Positions 1-5,193 of a DNA stretch of 5,193 nucleotides are shown here, piece after piece (within the stretch, counting starts at the first letter, position 1; every line of letters begins with the position of its first letter). Under the pieces are notes generated by a model. That model was not told the DNA's origin and made no database searches. It saw nothing but the letters and a program-made list of their open reading frames with translations. Location: positions 1-5,193 of the forward strand of contig JAHKXX010000317.1 of assembly GCA_020627425.1 (NCBI GenBank), in the 5' to 3' direction. A program made the position numbers and the translations under genes. The DNA comes from a bacterium. Lineage in GTDB: Bacteria > Bacillota > Clostridia > Oscillospirales > Acutalibacteraceae.

Positions 1-115
1 AGAATAAGTGTATTTGTCTTTTCTGCTTGGTGTATCACACTAAATCGCGTTACTTGCACCTATTCCAAAACACCCAGAATTATTTTACACCAACGTGGCG
101 CAGTGTCTGCGCTGT
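1..115. other. Non-coding flank, no recognised feature
   Basis: I see no credible gene here. A plus-strand open frame from 27 to 347 runs through it, but it has no ribosome binding site, a low-complexity odd composition, and continues into the inverted repeat, so I do not call it. Two small hairpins can be drawn: GTGT-ATC-ACAC at 30-40 and GCGCAG-TGT-CTGCGC at 98-112. The second lies right at the outer edge of the inverted-repeat element and may belong to it. The upstream gene is outside the window. Confidence 0.5.
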
Positions 116-579
116 CAACTCTCTCTTGCCGCACGGCGGCAAGGGCATGCGCGGCACGCCACAGCGTAGCGAGTACTTGTTACCGCCGAATACAATGCAC
201 CGTCTCAAATCGGGTTTATTGTTCCTCTCCATCCGCGTCGCGGCACTCAGGGTGCGGCTCGTGCTGATTTATGATACAGACGAGTATACTTGTCTACTCT
301 ACTTGTTGTCTCCGAGAAAACAGTTTAACAATTTACTGAAGAAGTAATAATGATTGTAAGAAACTCACGTCATATTCGCTGTACTGCTTTTTGGAAACAA
401 TGAGTAGAGTAGATAAATATATCTACCTCCACTTAAGACCAGCGTCAAGTGCCGTCCTGTGCGGCACGGCGCGGACACAGAGGGACAATAAACCCAATTC
501 GTACGCGTGCCAACAAAGTCGACGGTATTATTAACTTGAGTGCGCGAATTGGGTGCAGCGTCACGCTGCCGGAGGGTTG
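116..579. repeat. Large imperfect inverted-repeat element, possibly MITE-like
   Basis: The two halves are diverged reverse complements around a centre near 353. Matching blocks seen directly are: 181-189 (TACCGCCGA) with 519-527; 212-229 (GGGTTTATTGT core) with 479-496, 16 of 18 matching; 232-237 with 470-475 (TCCGCG); 293-303 (TCTACTCTACT) with 403-413, perfect; and TTGT-TCC just inside these. The coordinate sums of the paired blocks stay at 706-708, so it is one collinear palindrome and not chance matches. The outermost similarity is TCAAC-CTC near 115-122 against GAG-GTTGA near 572-580. Translated, both arms give a similar peptide (IGFIVPL-PRR), but in short frames without starts, which reflects DNA homology and not a protein. 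I see no target-site duplication and no transposase. A non-autonomous mobile element, or two repeat copies in head-to-head order, are both possible. Boundaries are approximate. Confidence 0.7.
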
Positions 580-605
580 ATTATTTGGAAAAAAGACAGT
601 ATAAT
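577..605 (+). promoter_or_regulatory. Probable sigma-A promoter for the corA operon
   Basis: TTGATT at 577-582 (-35, 4 of 6 to consensus) is followed by exactly 17 bases and a perfect TATAAT at 600-605 (-10). Transcription would start near 611-613, giving a leader of about 137 bases before the corA start at 749. The -35 box overlaps the right-hand end of the inverted-repeat element. This is the best promoter I see in the window by eye. Function is inferred from the motif match alone. Confidence 0.7.
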
Positions 606-650
606 AGGAGAGTAAGAATTTGAACAAAGATGTAAGAGGTGGTAAATGCT

Positions 651-728
651 ATGAGCCCTGACCCTTGTGGACAACACGGCTTAAAAAAAGAAAATAAAGG
701 GCGTATAGTATTTGTGTCTGCGCCCTGA
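651..728 (+). CDS. Candidate 25-aa regulatory leader peptide upstream of corA
   Basis: ATG at 651 opens a 25-codon frame beginning MSPDPCGQHGLKK and ending in VSAP before TGA at 726-728. A good ribosome binding site (AAGAGGTGG, 634-642) lies 8 bases ahead, inside the predicted transcript. It ends 20 bases before the CorA start. I recognise no family for the whole peptide. The start Met-X-Pro-Asp-Pro matches that of E. coli/Salmonella MgtL (MEPDP...), a leader whose translation is aborted at low Mg2+ to turn on the mgtA Mg2+ transporter. Here the downstream gene is also a Mg2+ transporter. Its last codons and stop cover one strand of the hairpins at 698-742, so its translation could control access to the corA start. 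Being a translated regulator is inference; the frame, ribosome binding site and motif are seen. Confidence 0.5.
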   Translation: MSPDPCGQHGLKKENKGRIVFVSAP

Positions 729-743
729 ATACAGAAAGGGCGT
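698..743 (+). promoter_or_regulatory. Alternative hairpins over the corA ribosome binding site
   Basis: AGGGCG occurs twice, at 698-703 and 737-742, and CGCCCT lies between them at 721-726. The central block can pair fully (6 bp plus one G-U pair) with either copy, but not both. Pairing with the downstream copy buries the AAAGGG at 735-740 that serves as ribosome binding site for the start at 749. Pairing with the upstream copy leaves it free. The central block contains the first base of the stop codon of the short ORF at 651-728, so ribosomes on that ORF would disturb both pairings. TGTGTC is also duplicated at 713-718 and 743-748. Regulatory role is inferred. Confidence 0.5.
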
Positions 744-748
744 GTGTC

Positions 749-1678
749 ATGGTTAATTTTTATAAAACCATAAACGGAAGAATAGAAGAAGTAAAAGAGT
801 GCGAGGACGGCTGCTGGATAAACTGCGTGTCTCCGACAGATGAAGAAGTGCAGTATCTGCTCGATGTGTTTGATATACCGCCCGAGCTTATGAGATCCGC
901 ACTTGATGAAGAGGAGTCGTCACATATTGACAGCGAGGACGGTACTACCCTTATCATTATAGATATTCCCGTAATAGAAAAAGGCGACAGCGGTATTACA
1001 TATTCCACTATGCCTATGGCGATACTTTTTGCCGACAAAAATATAATTACCGTTTCTCTTCGTGAAAATACGGTAATAACCGAGTTTTCCGAGGGCGTTG
1101 TCAGAAACGTAATGACTAATTATAAAACGCATTTCGTGCTGCATATAATGCTCAGAATGGCTACAAAATACTTGCAGTATCTGAAACAGATAGATAAGAT
1201 AAGTAACCGTATAGAGCGTGAGCTTCGCCGCTCGGCAAGGAATAAGGATCTTAATCAGCTGCTCGATGTGGAGAAGTCGCTTGTCTACTTTTCTTCTTCG
1301 CTTAAGTCCGATGAGATAACCCTTGAAAAGATAATGCGCGGCAGATATATAAAGCTCTACGATGAGGATCAGGATCTGCTTGAGGACGTTCTTATCGAGA
1401 TAAAGCAGGCTGTTGATATGTCTGCTATATACCTCAATATCTTAAACGGTACTATGGATGTTTTCGCGTCCATTATTTCAAATAACCTTAACGCAGTTAT
1501 GAAAATACAGGCGTCCCTTACGTTGCTTGTTTCTATACCTACGGTAATCTCCGGTATCTACGGTATGAATATACTCGGCGGTATCCCGGGCGATAAAATA
1601 TGGTGGATCCCGATCCTACTGTCGCTTGTTCTGATGGTAATCATGTACTTTATACTGCGACGAAAAAATATGTTCTGA
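749..1678 (+). CDS. corA: CorA-family Mg2+ (divalent cation) transporter
   Basis: This 309-residue protein should form the pentameric inner-membrane channel that brings Mg2+ (sometimes Co2+ or Ni2+) into the cell. Family signs are the YGMN signature with GMN at residues 272-274, placed at the end of the first of two C-terminal membrane helices (about 250-271). A second helix follows (about 285-303), then a basic tail (RRKNMF), giving the usual topology with both ends in the cytoplasm. Residues 1-130 are the acidic cytoplasmic funnel domain; about 130-245 is the long helical stalk. The loop after GMN reads ILGGIPGD and lacks the Met-Pro-Glu found in the classical E. coli-type loop, so it belongs to a divergent CorA branch and ion choice is less certain. 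The length is normal. The start is the only ATG with a ribosome binding site (AAAGGG, 735-740), and this site can be hidden in a hairpin. It is first in a probable four-gene operon. Confidence 0.93.
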   Translation: MVNFYKTINGRIEEVKECEDGCWINCVSPTDEEVQYLLDVFDIPPELMRSALDEEESSHIDSEDGTTLIIIDIPVIEKGDSGITYSTMPMAILFADKNIITVSLRENTVITEFSEGVVRNVMTNYKTHFVLHIMLRMATKYLQYLKQIDKISNRIERELRRSARNKDLNQLLDVEKSLVYFSSSLKSDEITLEKIMRGRYIKLYDEDQDLLEDVLIEIKQAVDMSAIYLNILNGTMDVFASIISNNLNAVMKIQASLTLLVSIPTVISGIYGMNILGGIPGDKIWWIPILLSLVLMVIMYFILRRKNMF

Positions 1679-1699
1679 TAAACTCAGTGCTTAAGCTGC

Positions 1700-1715
1700 G
1701 GAGGGGTATAAATTG
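1700..1715 (+). promoter_or_regulatory. Ribosome binding site setting a TTG start
   Basis: GGAGGGG at 1700-1706 lies six bases before TTG at 1713. The TTG is taken as start because the protein from there (MNELKLFHIGIT) lines up with the N terminus of E. coli Udp (MSKSDVFHLGLT) and the next in-frame ATG would remove the phosphate-binding region. Confidence 0.8.
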
Positions 1716-2477
1716 AACGAACTAAAGCTTTTTCATATAGGAATAACACGCGATCAGGGAGCGGAGTATGCTATTCTTACGGGCGACCCCGGCAGAGTAG
1801 AGAGCATAGCCGACAGCCTTGACTCTCCTCATAGGCTTGCATATAACAGAGAGTTCAATTCATTTGTAGGTACACTGTGCGGCGAAAGAGTAATAGTAAT
1901 ATCAACAGGTATAGGCGGTCCCTCTGCCGCGATAACACTGGAAGAGCTGTCAATGGCAGGTCTCAGATATGCTGTCAGAATAGGTACATGCGGCGCTATG
2001 CAGCCGGATATAATCCCCGGAACACTTATTGTTCCGACGGCTGCCGTTCGTATGGAGGGTACTTCTAAGGAATACGCTCCGATAGAGTTCCCTGCGGCGG
2101 CGGATCACTCTGTAGTGACTGCGCTTGTTGACGCCGTGAAAAAAACAGCTCAACCGTACAGAATAGGAGTTATACAGAGCAAAGACTCCTTCTACGGTCA
2201 GCATAGCCCCGAAACTATGCCTGTGGATTACGAGCTGAATAATAAATGGAATGCATGGATAAAACTCGGTGTTTTAGCGTCCGAGATGGAGTGTGCAGCC
2301 TTATTTACCGTAGGTGCTGTAAGAGGGGTAAAAATGGGCTGCGTGCTGCATGCTCTGTGGAATCAGGAGAGAAAAAAGCTCGGCATAGCAGACAATGACA
2401 GCTTCGATATGTCTGCTCCGATAAAGGTCGCTGTGGACGCACTCAAAACGATAATAAAGGAAAACAAAAATGGATAA
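1713..2477 (+). CDS. udp: Uridine phosphorylase, nucleoside phosphorylase family 1
   Basis: This cytosolic enzyme (254 residues, normal length) splits uridine with phosphate into uracil and ribose 1-phosphate for pyrimidine salvage. Expected active-site features, aligned to E. coli Udp, are present: the GDPGRV motif with Gly24 and Arg28 for phosphate, Arg46 contributed across the dimer, STGIGGPS at 64-71, RIGT at 89-92 (Arg89, Thr92), and EMEC at 191-194 with Met192 and Glu193 for ribose. Phe160 and Gln163 of the base site are kept. The residue matching Arg168 of the E. coli enzyme seems replaced (sequence YGQHSPETMP), so base preference may differ. It starts with TTG, 34 bases after corA, with no terminator between, and overlaps miaA by 8 bases. 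It could act on related pyrimidine or other nucleosides, but membership of the uridine phosphorylase group is clear. Confidence 0.92.
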   Translation: MNELKLFHIGITRDQGAEYAILTGDPGRVESIADSLDSPHRLAYNREFNSFVGTLCGERVIVISTGIGGPSAAITLEELSMAGLRYAVRIGTCGAMQPDIIPGTLIVPTAAVRMEGTSKEYAPIEFPAAADHSVVTALVDAVKKTAQPYRIGVIQSKDSFYGQHSPETMPVDYELNNKWNAWIKLGVLASEMECAALFTVGAVRGVKMGCVLHALWNQERKKLGIADNDSFDMSAPIKVAVDALKTIIKENKNG

Positions 2478-3399
2478 AAAAAGACTTATCGCCGTTGTCG
2501 GACCTACCGCCTCGGGAAAGACCGCCCTTGCGGTAGAGCTTGCAAAAAAATATAACGGCGAGGTCGTTTCTGCCGACTCAATGCAGATATATAAGGGAAT
2601 GACAATAGCCACCGCAAAGCCGACGCCCGAGGAAATGAGGGGTATACCGCACCATCTGATAGATTTTCTGTCTCCCGGTGAAAGGTTTTCCGTGGCTGAT
2701 TATGTTATAATTGCAAGACAGGCTATAGATGATATTATTTCCCGGAACAAGATGCCGATACTTTGCGGCGGTACGGGGCTTTATGTGCGCTCGGTAGTAG
2801 AAAATATCAGCTATACCCCTGTGAAAACCGATGAGGCTCTGAGAGAACGGCTGACGGAACGGCTCGAAAGGGATGGGGCAGAGGCTCTTATAAAGGAGAT
2901 AGAGGGCTTTGATCCCGAGACGGCAAAGACGCTTAATCCCGGAGCTAAAAAGCGCATTGTACGCGCGCTTGAAATATACAAAACAACGGGTATCACAATG
3001 TCCGAGCAGAACAGACTAAGCCGTCAAAACGAATCGCCCTATGATACCTGTGAGATAGGCATAACATTCAGTGACAGACAAAAGCTGTACGACAGAATAA
3101 ACAAGCGCGTTGATATGATGCTAAAGAAGGGTCTTGTCGAGGAGGCTAGGGCGTTTTATGCCGGAGATACGAGTGTTACTTCTGTCGGGGCAATAGGCTA
3201 TAAAGAACTAAGACCCTATCTTGAGGGAAAAGAGGAACTTTCGGTATGTGTAGAAAGGCTGAAGCAGGAGACGAGACGCTATGCAAAGCGCCAGCTTACA
3301 TGGTTTCGGCGCGACGAGTATATACACTGGATATATGCGGATAAATGTGCAAGCGTGAATGAAGAGGCTATAAAAATAATTGACAGTAGTGGAGTATGA
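2470..3399 (+). CDS. miaA: tRNA dimethylallyltransferase MiaA
   Basis: MiaA transfers a dimethylallyl group to N6 of adenosine 37 in tRNAs reading codons that start with U, giving i6A, which MiaB-type enzymes can turn to ms2i6A. At 309 residues it is full length. The P-loop GPTASGKT is at 11-18, followed by the strongly conserved SADSMQIYKG (34-43; Asp36 and Gln39 bind the target adenine region) and TAKP (48-51). GGTGLYVR is at 100-107, and the C-terminal RRYAKRQLTWFR block (about 269-280) contacts tRNA. The ATG lies inside the end of udp in another frame (8-base overlap, ATGGATAA), with AAAGGA at 2456-2461 as ribosome binding site, so translation is likely coupled. In many Clostridia miaA sits beside mutL and hfq; neither is here. 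Confidence 0.97.
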   Translation: MDKKRLIAVVGPTASGKTALAVELAKKYNGEVVSADSMQIYKGMTIATAKPTPEEMRGIPHHLIDFLSPGERFSVADYVIIARQAIDDIISRNKMPILCGGTGLYVRSVVENISYTPVKTDEALRERLTERLERDGAEALIKEIEGFDPETAKTLNPGAKKRIVRALEIYKTTGITMSEQNRLSRQNESPYDTCEIGITFSDRQKLYDRINKRVDMMLKKGLVEEARAFYAGDTSVTSVGAIGYKELRPYLEGKEELSVCVERLKQETRRYAKRQLTWFRRDEYIHWIYADKCASVNEEAIKIIDSSGV

Positions 3400-3401
3400 T
3401 A

Positions 3402-4523
3402 ATGGAAAAAATAAAATTTGCGGCGCCGTGTCTTATGGGGCTTGAGGGAATATGTGCGGATGAGCTGAGATTCAACGGGATAGATTCAGCCGTTGCCGAA
3501 AACGGCAGGGTGATCTTTGAGGGCGATTTCAATACTCTTGCAAGGGCTAATATATGCTCGCGCTATGCCGAGAGGATACAGATATTGCTCGGTGAGTTCA
3601 AGGCGCTTTCCTTTGAACAGCTTTTTGACGAAACGGAAAAGCTGCCTTTTGAGGATTTTATAGGAAAGTGTGATGCTTTTCCCGTGAAGGGACACAGCGT
3701 CAGCTCAAAGCTGTCGAGTATACCCGACTGTCAAAAAATAATAAAAAAAGCAGTAGCAAAGCGGCTCGGAAGGAAGTACGGTACATCATGGCTGGAGGAG
3801 AGCGGAGCCATACACCAGATACAGTTTCTTATATTAAAGGACAGGTGCAGTATACTTCTTGATACCAGCGGCGCAGGACTTCATAAGCGCGGCTATCGAG
3901 CTAACGGTGTATCAGCACCTATAAAGGAGACCCTTGCTGCGGCTATGGCGGATATATCGCGTGTACGCCCCTACAGTACTGTAATAGATCCTTTCTGCGG
4001 ATCGGGTACTATACTTATTGAGGCTGCACTGAAGGCGCTGAATATAGCTCCCGGTATAAACCGACGTTTCGTAGCGGAAAAGTGGGATTGTATACCGGAT
4101 GAAGCCTTTCGCAGTGAACGCGAACGTGCCGTAGACCTTGTAAAAAGGGATTCCGAGTTTACGGCTATAGGCTATGATATAGACGACGAGGCAATAGAGC
4201 TGACGAAGGAAAACGCAAGAAAAGCAGGCGTAGGCAAGCGGATAAGTGCAGAGAAACGTGATATCCGCGATTTTGTCTGTGATCTGCCGAAGGCTACCAT
4301 AATATGTAATCCCCCCTACGGAGAAAGACTACTTGATATTGACAGTGCGCGCGAGCTGTACAGAATTATGGGAGAAAAGTTTTACAAACGCGAGGGCTAC
4401 AGCTACAGCATAATAAGTCCTGACGAGGGCTTTGAAAAGCTTTTCGGCAGAAAAGCCGACAAGCGCAGAAAAATGTACAACGGTATGATAAAGTGTCAGG
4501 TATATATGTACTTCCGGCGCTGA
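3402..4523 (+). CDS. THUMP-domain class I RNA methyltransferase, RlmL/YpsC type
   Basis: A 373-residue SAM-dependent methyltransferase, most likely making N2-methylguanosine in 23S rRNA, as the RlmL half of E. coli RlmKL does at G2445. The N-terminal part has the FAAPCLMGLEGICADEL entry typical of the family, then a THUMP RNA-binding domain (about 45-155). It is followed by the LLDTSGAGLHKRGYR block and the catalytic Rossmann fold with DPFCGSGT (196-203, SAM binding), YDID near 258 (motif II acidic residues) and NPPYG (303-307, the N2-guanine methyltransferase signature). No RlmK-like second domain follows, as in Bacillus subtilis YpsC. An ATG at 3396 overlaps the miaA stop, but GGAG at 3391-3394 is only one base from it and 7 from ATG 3402, so I prefer 3402 (gap of 2 nt). 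The exact target base cannot be read from sequence. Confidence 0.9.
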   Translation: MEKIKFAAPCLMGLEGICADELRFNGIDSAVAENGRVIFEGDFNTLARANICSRYAERIQILLGEFKALSFEQLFDETEKLPFEDFIGKCDAFPVKGHSVSSKLSSIPDCQKIIKKAVAKRLGRKYGTSWLEESGAIHQIQFLILKDRCSILLDTSGAGLHKRGYRANGVSAPIKETLAAAMADISRVRPYSTVIDPFCGSGTILIEAALKALNIAPGINRRFVAEKWDCIPDEAFRSERERAVDLVKRDSEFTAIGYDIDDEAIELTKENARKAGVGKRISAEKRDIRDFVCDLPKATIICNPPYGERLLDIDSARELYRIMGEKFYKREGYSYSIISPDEGFEKLFGRKADKRRKMYNGMIKCQVYMYFRR

Positions 4524-4543
4524 CCGATAATACAGGCAAAGAT

Positions 4544-4579
4544 AAAAACGACCGAAAGGGTTCCCTTACGGTCGTTTTT
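4544..4579. terminator. Bidirectional intrinsic terminator
   Basis: AAAAACGACCG (4544-4554) pairs perfectly with CGGTCGTTTTT (4569-4579). After an A-A mismatch an inner AAGG (4556-4559) pairs with CCTT (4564-4567), closing a GTTC loop. The T-run ends transcripts from the left, and the A-run, read on the other strand, ends transcripts from luxS. It sits 20 bases after the methyltransferase stop and 20 bases from the luxS stop, between convergent genes, as expected for a shared terminator. Confidence 0.93.
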
Positions 4580-4599
4580 TGTGCGATTTTTTCAGTCTG

Positions 4600-5124
4600 T
4601 CAGGAGTCGAAGAAACTCTGACCCTCGTCTGTTACAAGACGTTTTGTTTCCGGATATTCAAAGATATTACTGTTATCTGCGTTTTCTTCAAGATAGTCTG
4701 CAAACTCGTTTGCATACCATTTTGCCATTGCAAGGTTATGCATCAGGTAGTGTCCGCAGTTTACCGGAGTGGTACCCGGCACCTCCTGTACATCGTTTAC
4801 ATAGCGAAAGGCTCTCAGGATCAGATCGTAAATCTGTCGGGGAGTACGGCTGCCCTTAAGTATCAGATAAAAGCCCGTAAGACAGCCCATAGGACCCCAG
4901 TAGATGATCTCGTCCTTCCAGTCCGGATCATTACGAAGAAAGGTTGCGATAATATGCTCCAGAGAATGCATTGCCGCAACATCAATGACAGGCTCTCTGT
5001 TAGGTCTTTTTAGCCTTATATCGTAAGTTGTCACCGTCCTGTCACCCAAGGTGTCTGATCTGCTTAAAAAAATACCCGGTACAATGAGTGTGTGATCCAC
5101 TGAAAAGCTTTTTATTAGTTCCAT
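4600..5124 (-). CDS. luxS: S-ribosylhomocysteine lyase LuxS (AI-2 synthase)
   Basis: LuxS cleaves S-ribosylhomocysteine to homocysteine and DPD, which cyclises to the AI-2 signal; its core role is recycling of the methyl cycle after SAM-dependent methylation. The protein is cytosolic and works as a metal-bound homodimer. Seen here are the VDHT start block (9-12), the HSLEH metal motif (His53, Glu56, His57), GPMGC with catalytic Cys81, and PVNCGHY with metal ligand Cys123. All key residues are intact. At 174 residues it is somewhat longer than the usual 150-160, because of an acidic C-terminal tail of about 20 residues (ending in GQSFFDS). The start at 5122-5124 is supported by AAGGAG (5132-5137) seven bases ahead; the open frame reaches the window edge but the extra 23 residues do not resemble LuxS. 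It converges with the corA operon and shares its terminator. Confidence 0.97.
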   Translation of the reverse strand: MELIKSFSVDHTLIVPGIFLSRSDTLGDRTVTTYDIRLKRPNREPVIDVAAMHSLEHIIATFLRNDPDWKDEIIYWGPMGCLTGFYLILKGSRTPRQIYDLILRAFRYVNDVQEVPGTTPVNCGHYLMHNLAMAKWYANEFADYLEENADNSNIFEYPETKRLVTDEGQSFFDS

Positions 5125-5193
5125 ATATATTCTCCTTGTAAATTGATTCCCACGCATCATTATCGCAGGACAGCTACCGGGTTTTTTGTACAA
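5125..5193 (-). promoter_or_regulatory. Upstream region of luxS with RBS and weak promoter candidate
   Basis: AAGGAG at 5132-5137 is a clear ribosome binding site. Further up, TGCGATAAT (5159-5167) resembles an extended -10 box, but the -35 position 17 bases upstream is only an A-run, so a promoter here is weak. I see no SAM or SAH riboswitch motif in these 69 bases; one could lie beyond the edge. Confidence 0.35.

Noticed and set aside
27..347. 106-codon plus-strand open frame over the left arm of the palindrome
   Set aside because: It has no ribosome binding site, and the peptide shared with the opposite arm (IGFIVPL-PRR) lies in a different frame, so the openness is incidental to a repeat.
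445..627. 60-codon minus-strand open frame over the right arm
   Set aside because: It spans the repeat arm and the corA promoter, has no convincing ribosome binding site, and is composed of repeat sequence.
620..661. 13-codon TTG-start frame (MNKDVRGGKCYEP) overlapping the leader ORF
   Set aside because: Its only ribosome binding site (AGGAG, 606-610) lies just after the -10 box and would not be in the predicted transcript; the ATG frame at 651 is better supported.
653..690. Hairpin (GAGCC with GGCTT) followed by a homopolymer run, considered as a terminator
   Set aside because: The run is A, not T, on the transcribed plus strand, and the stem is only five pairs with a wobble.
606..748. M-box (ykoK) Mg2+ riboswitch
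   Set aside because: The leader is too short and shows none of the conserved M-box segments that I know.
4579..5013. Plus-strand open frames antisense to luxS
   Set aside because: They are shadows of luxS, whose catalytic residues are intact on the other strand.

Overview
The window looks like chromosomal DNA of a low-to-mid GC Gram-positive anaerobe of the Clostridia. Ruminococcus or a close relative in the Oscillospiraceae is my best guess. The guess rests on protein style (a clostridial-type uridine phosphorylase and a short single-domain RlmL-type methyltransferase), strong purine-rich ribosome binding sites, and gene order; I cannot place it to species.

Layout. Bases 1-748 hold no conventional gene. 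About 116-579 is a large, degenerate inverted repeat centred near 353, whose two arms are diverged reverse-complement copies of each other and carry small stem-loops at matching places. Its right edge runs into a very good sigma-A type promoter (TTGATT, 17 bp, TATAAT, 577-605). The roughly 137-base transcript leader after it contains a 25-codon ORF starting MSPDPCGQHG (651-728) with its own ribosome binding site. It also contains two mutually exclusive hairpins that either free or hide the ribosome binding site of the next gene. Then come four same-strand genes: a CorA-family divalent cation transporter (749-1678), uridine phosphorylase (1713-2477, TTG start), miaA tRNA dimethylallyltransferase (2470-3399) and a THUMP/SAM-dependent rRNA methyltransferase of the RlmL/YpsC type (3402-4523). 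A hairpin that works in both directions (4544-4579) ends this unit and also the convergent luxS gene (complement 4600-5124).

How the parts fit. The four plus-strand genes are packed with gaps of 34 nt or less or overlaps, so they are probably one transcript joining Mg2+ uptake, pyrimidine nucleoside salvage, tRNA modification and 23S rRNA modification. The most interesting point is the leader in front of corA. Its short ORF has a Pro-Asp-Pro at residues 3-5, as in the enterobacterial MgtL leader peptide (MEPDP...), where acidic/proline-rich nascent chains destabilise ribosomes at low Mg2+ and switch on a Mg2+ transporter. Together with the alternative hairpins overlapping the corA ribosome binding site, this suggests an independently arisen Mg2+-sensing translational leader in a Gram-positive. 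That is a hypothesis from sequence alone. The core genes are ordinary housekeeping genes.
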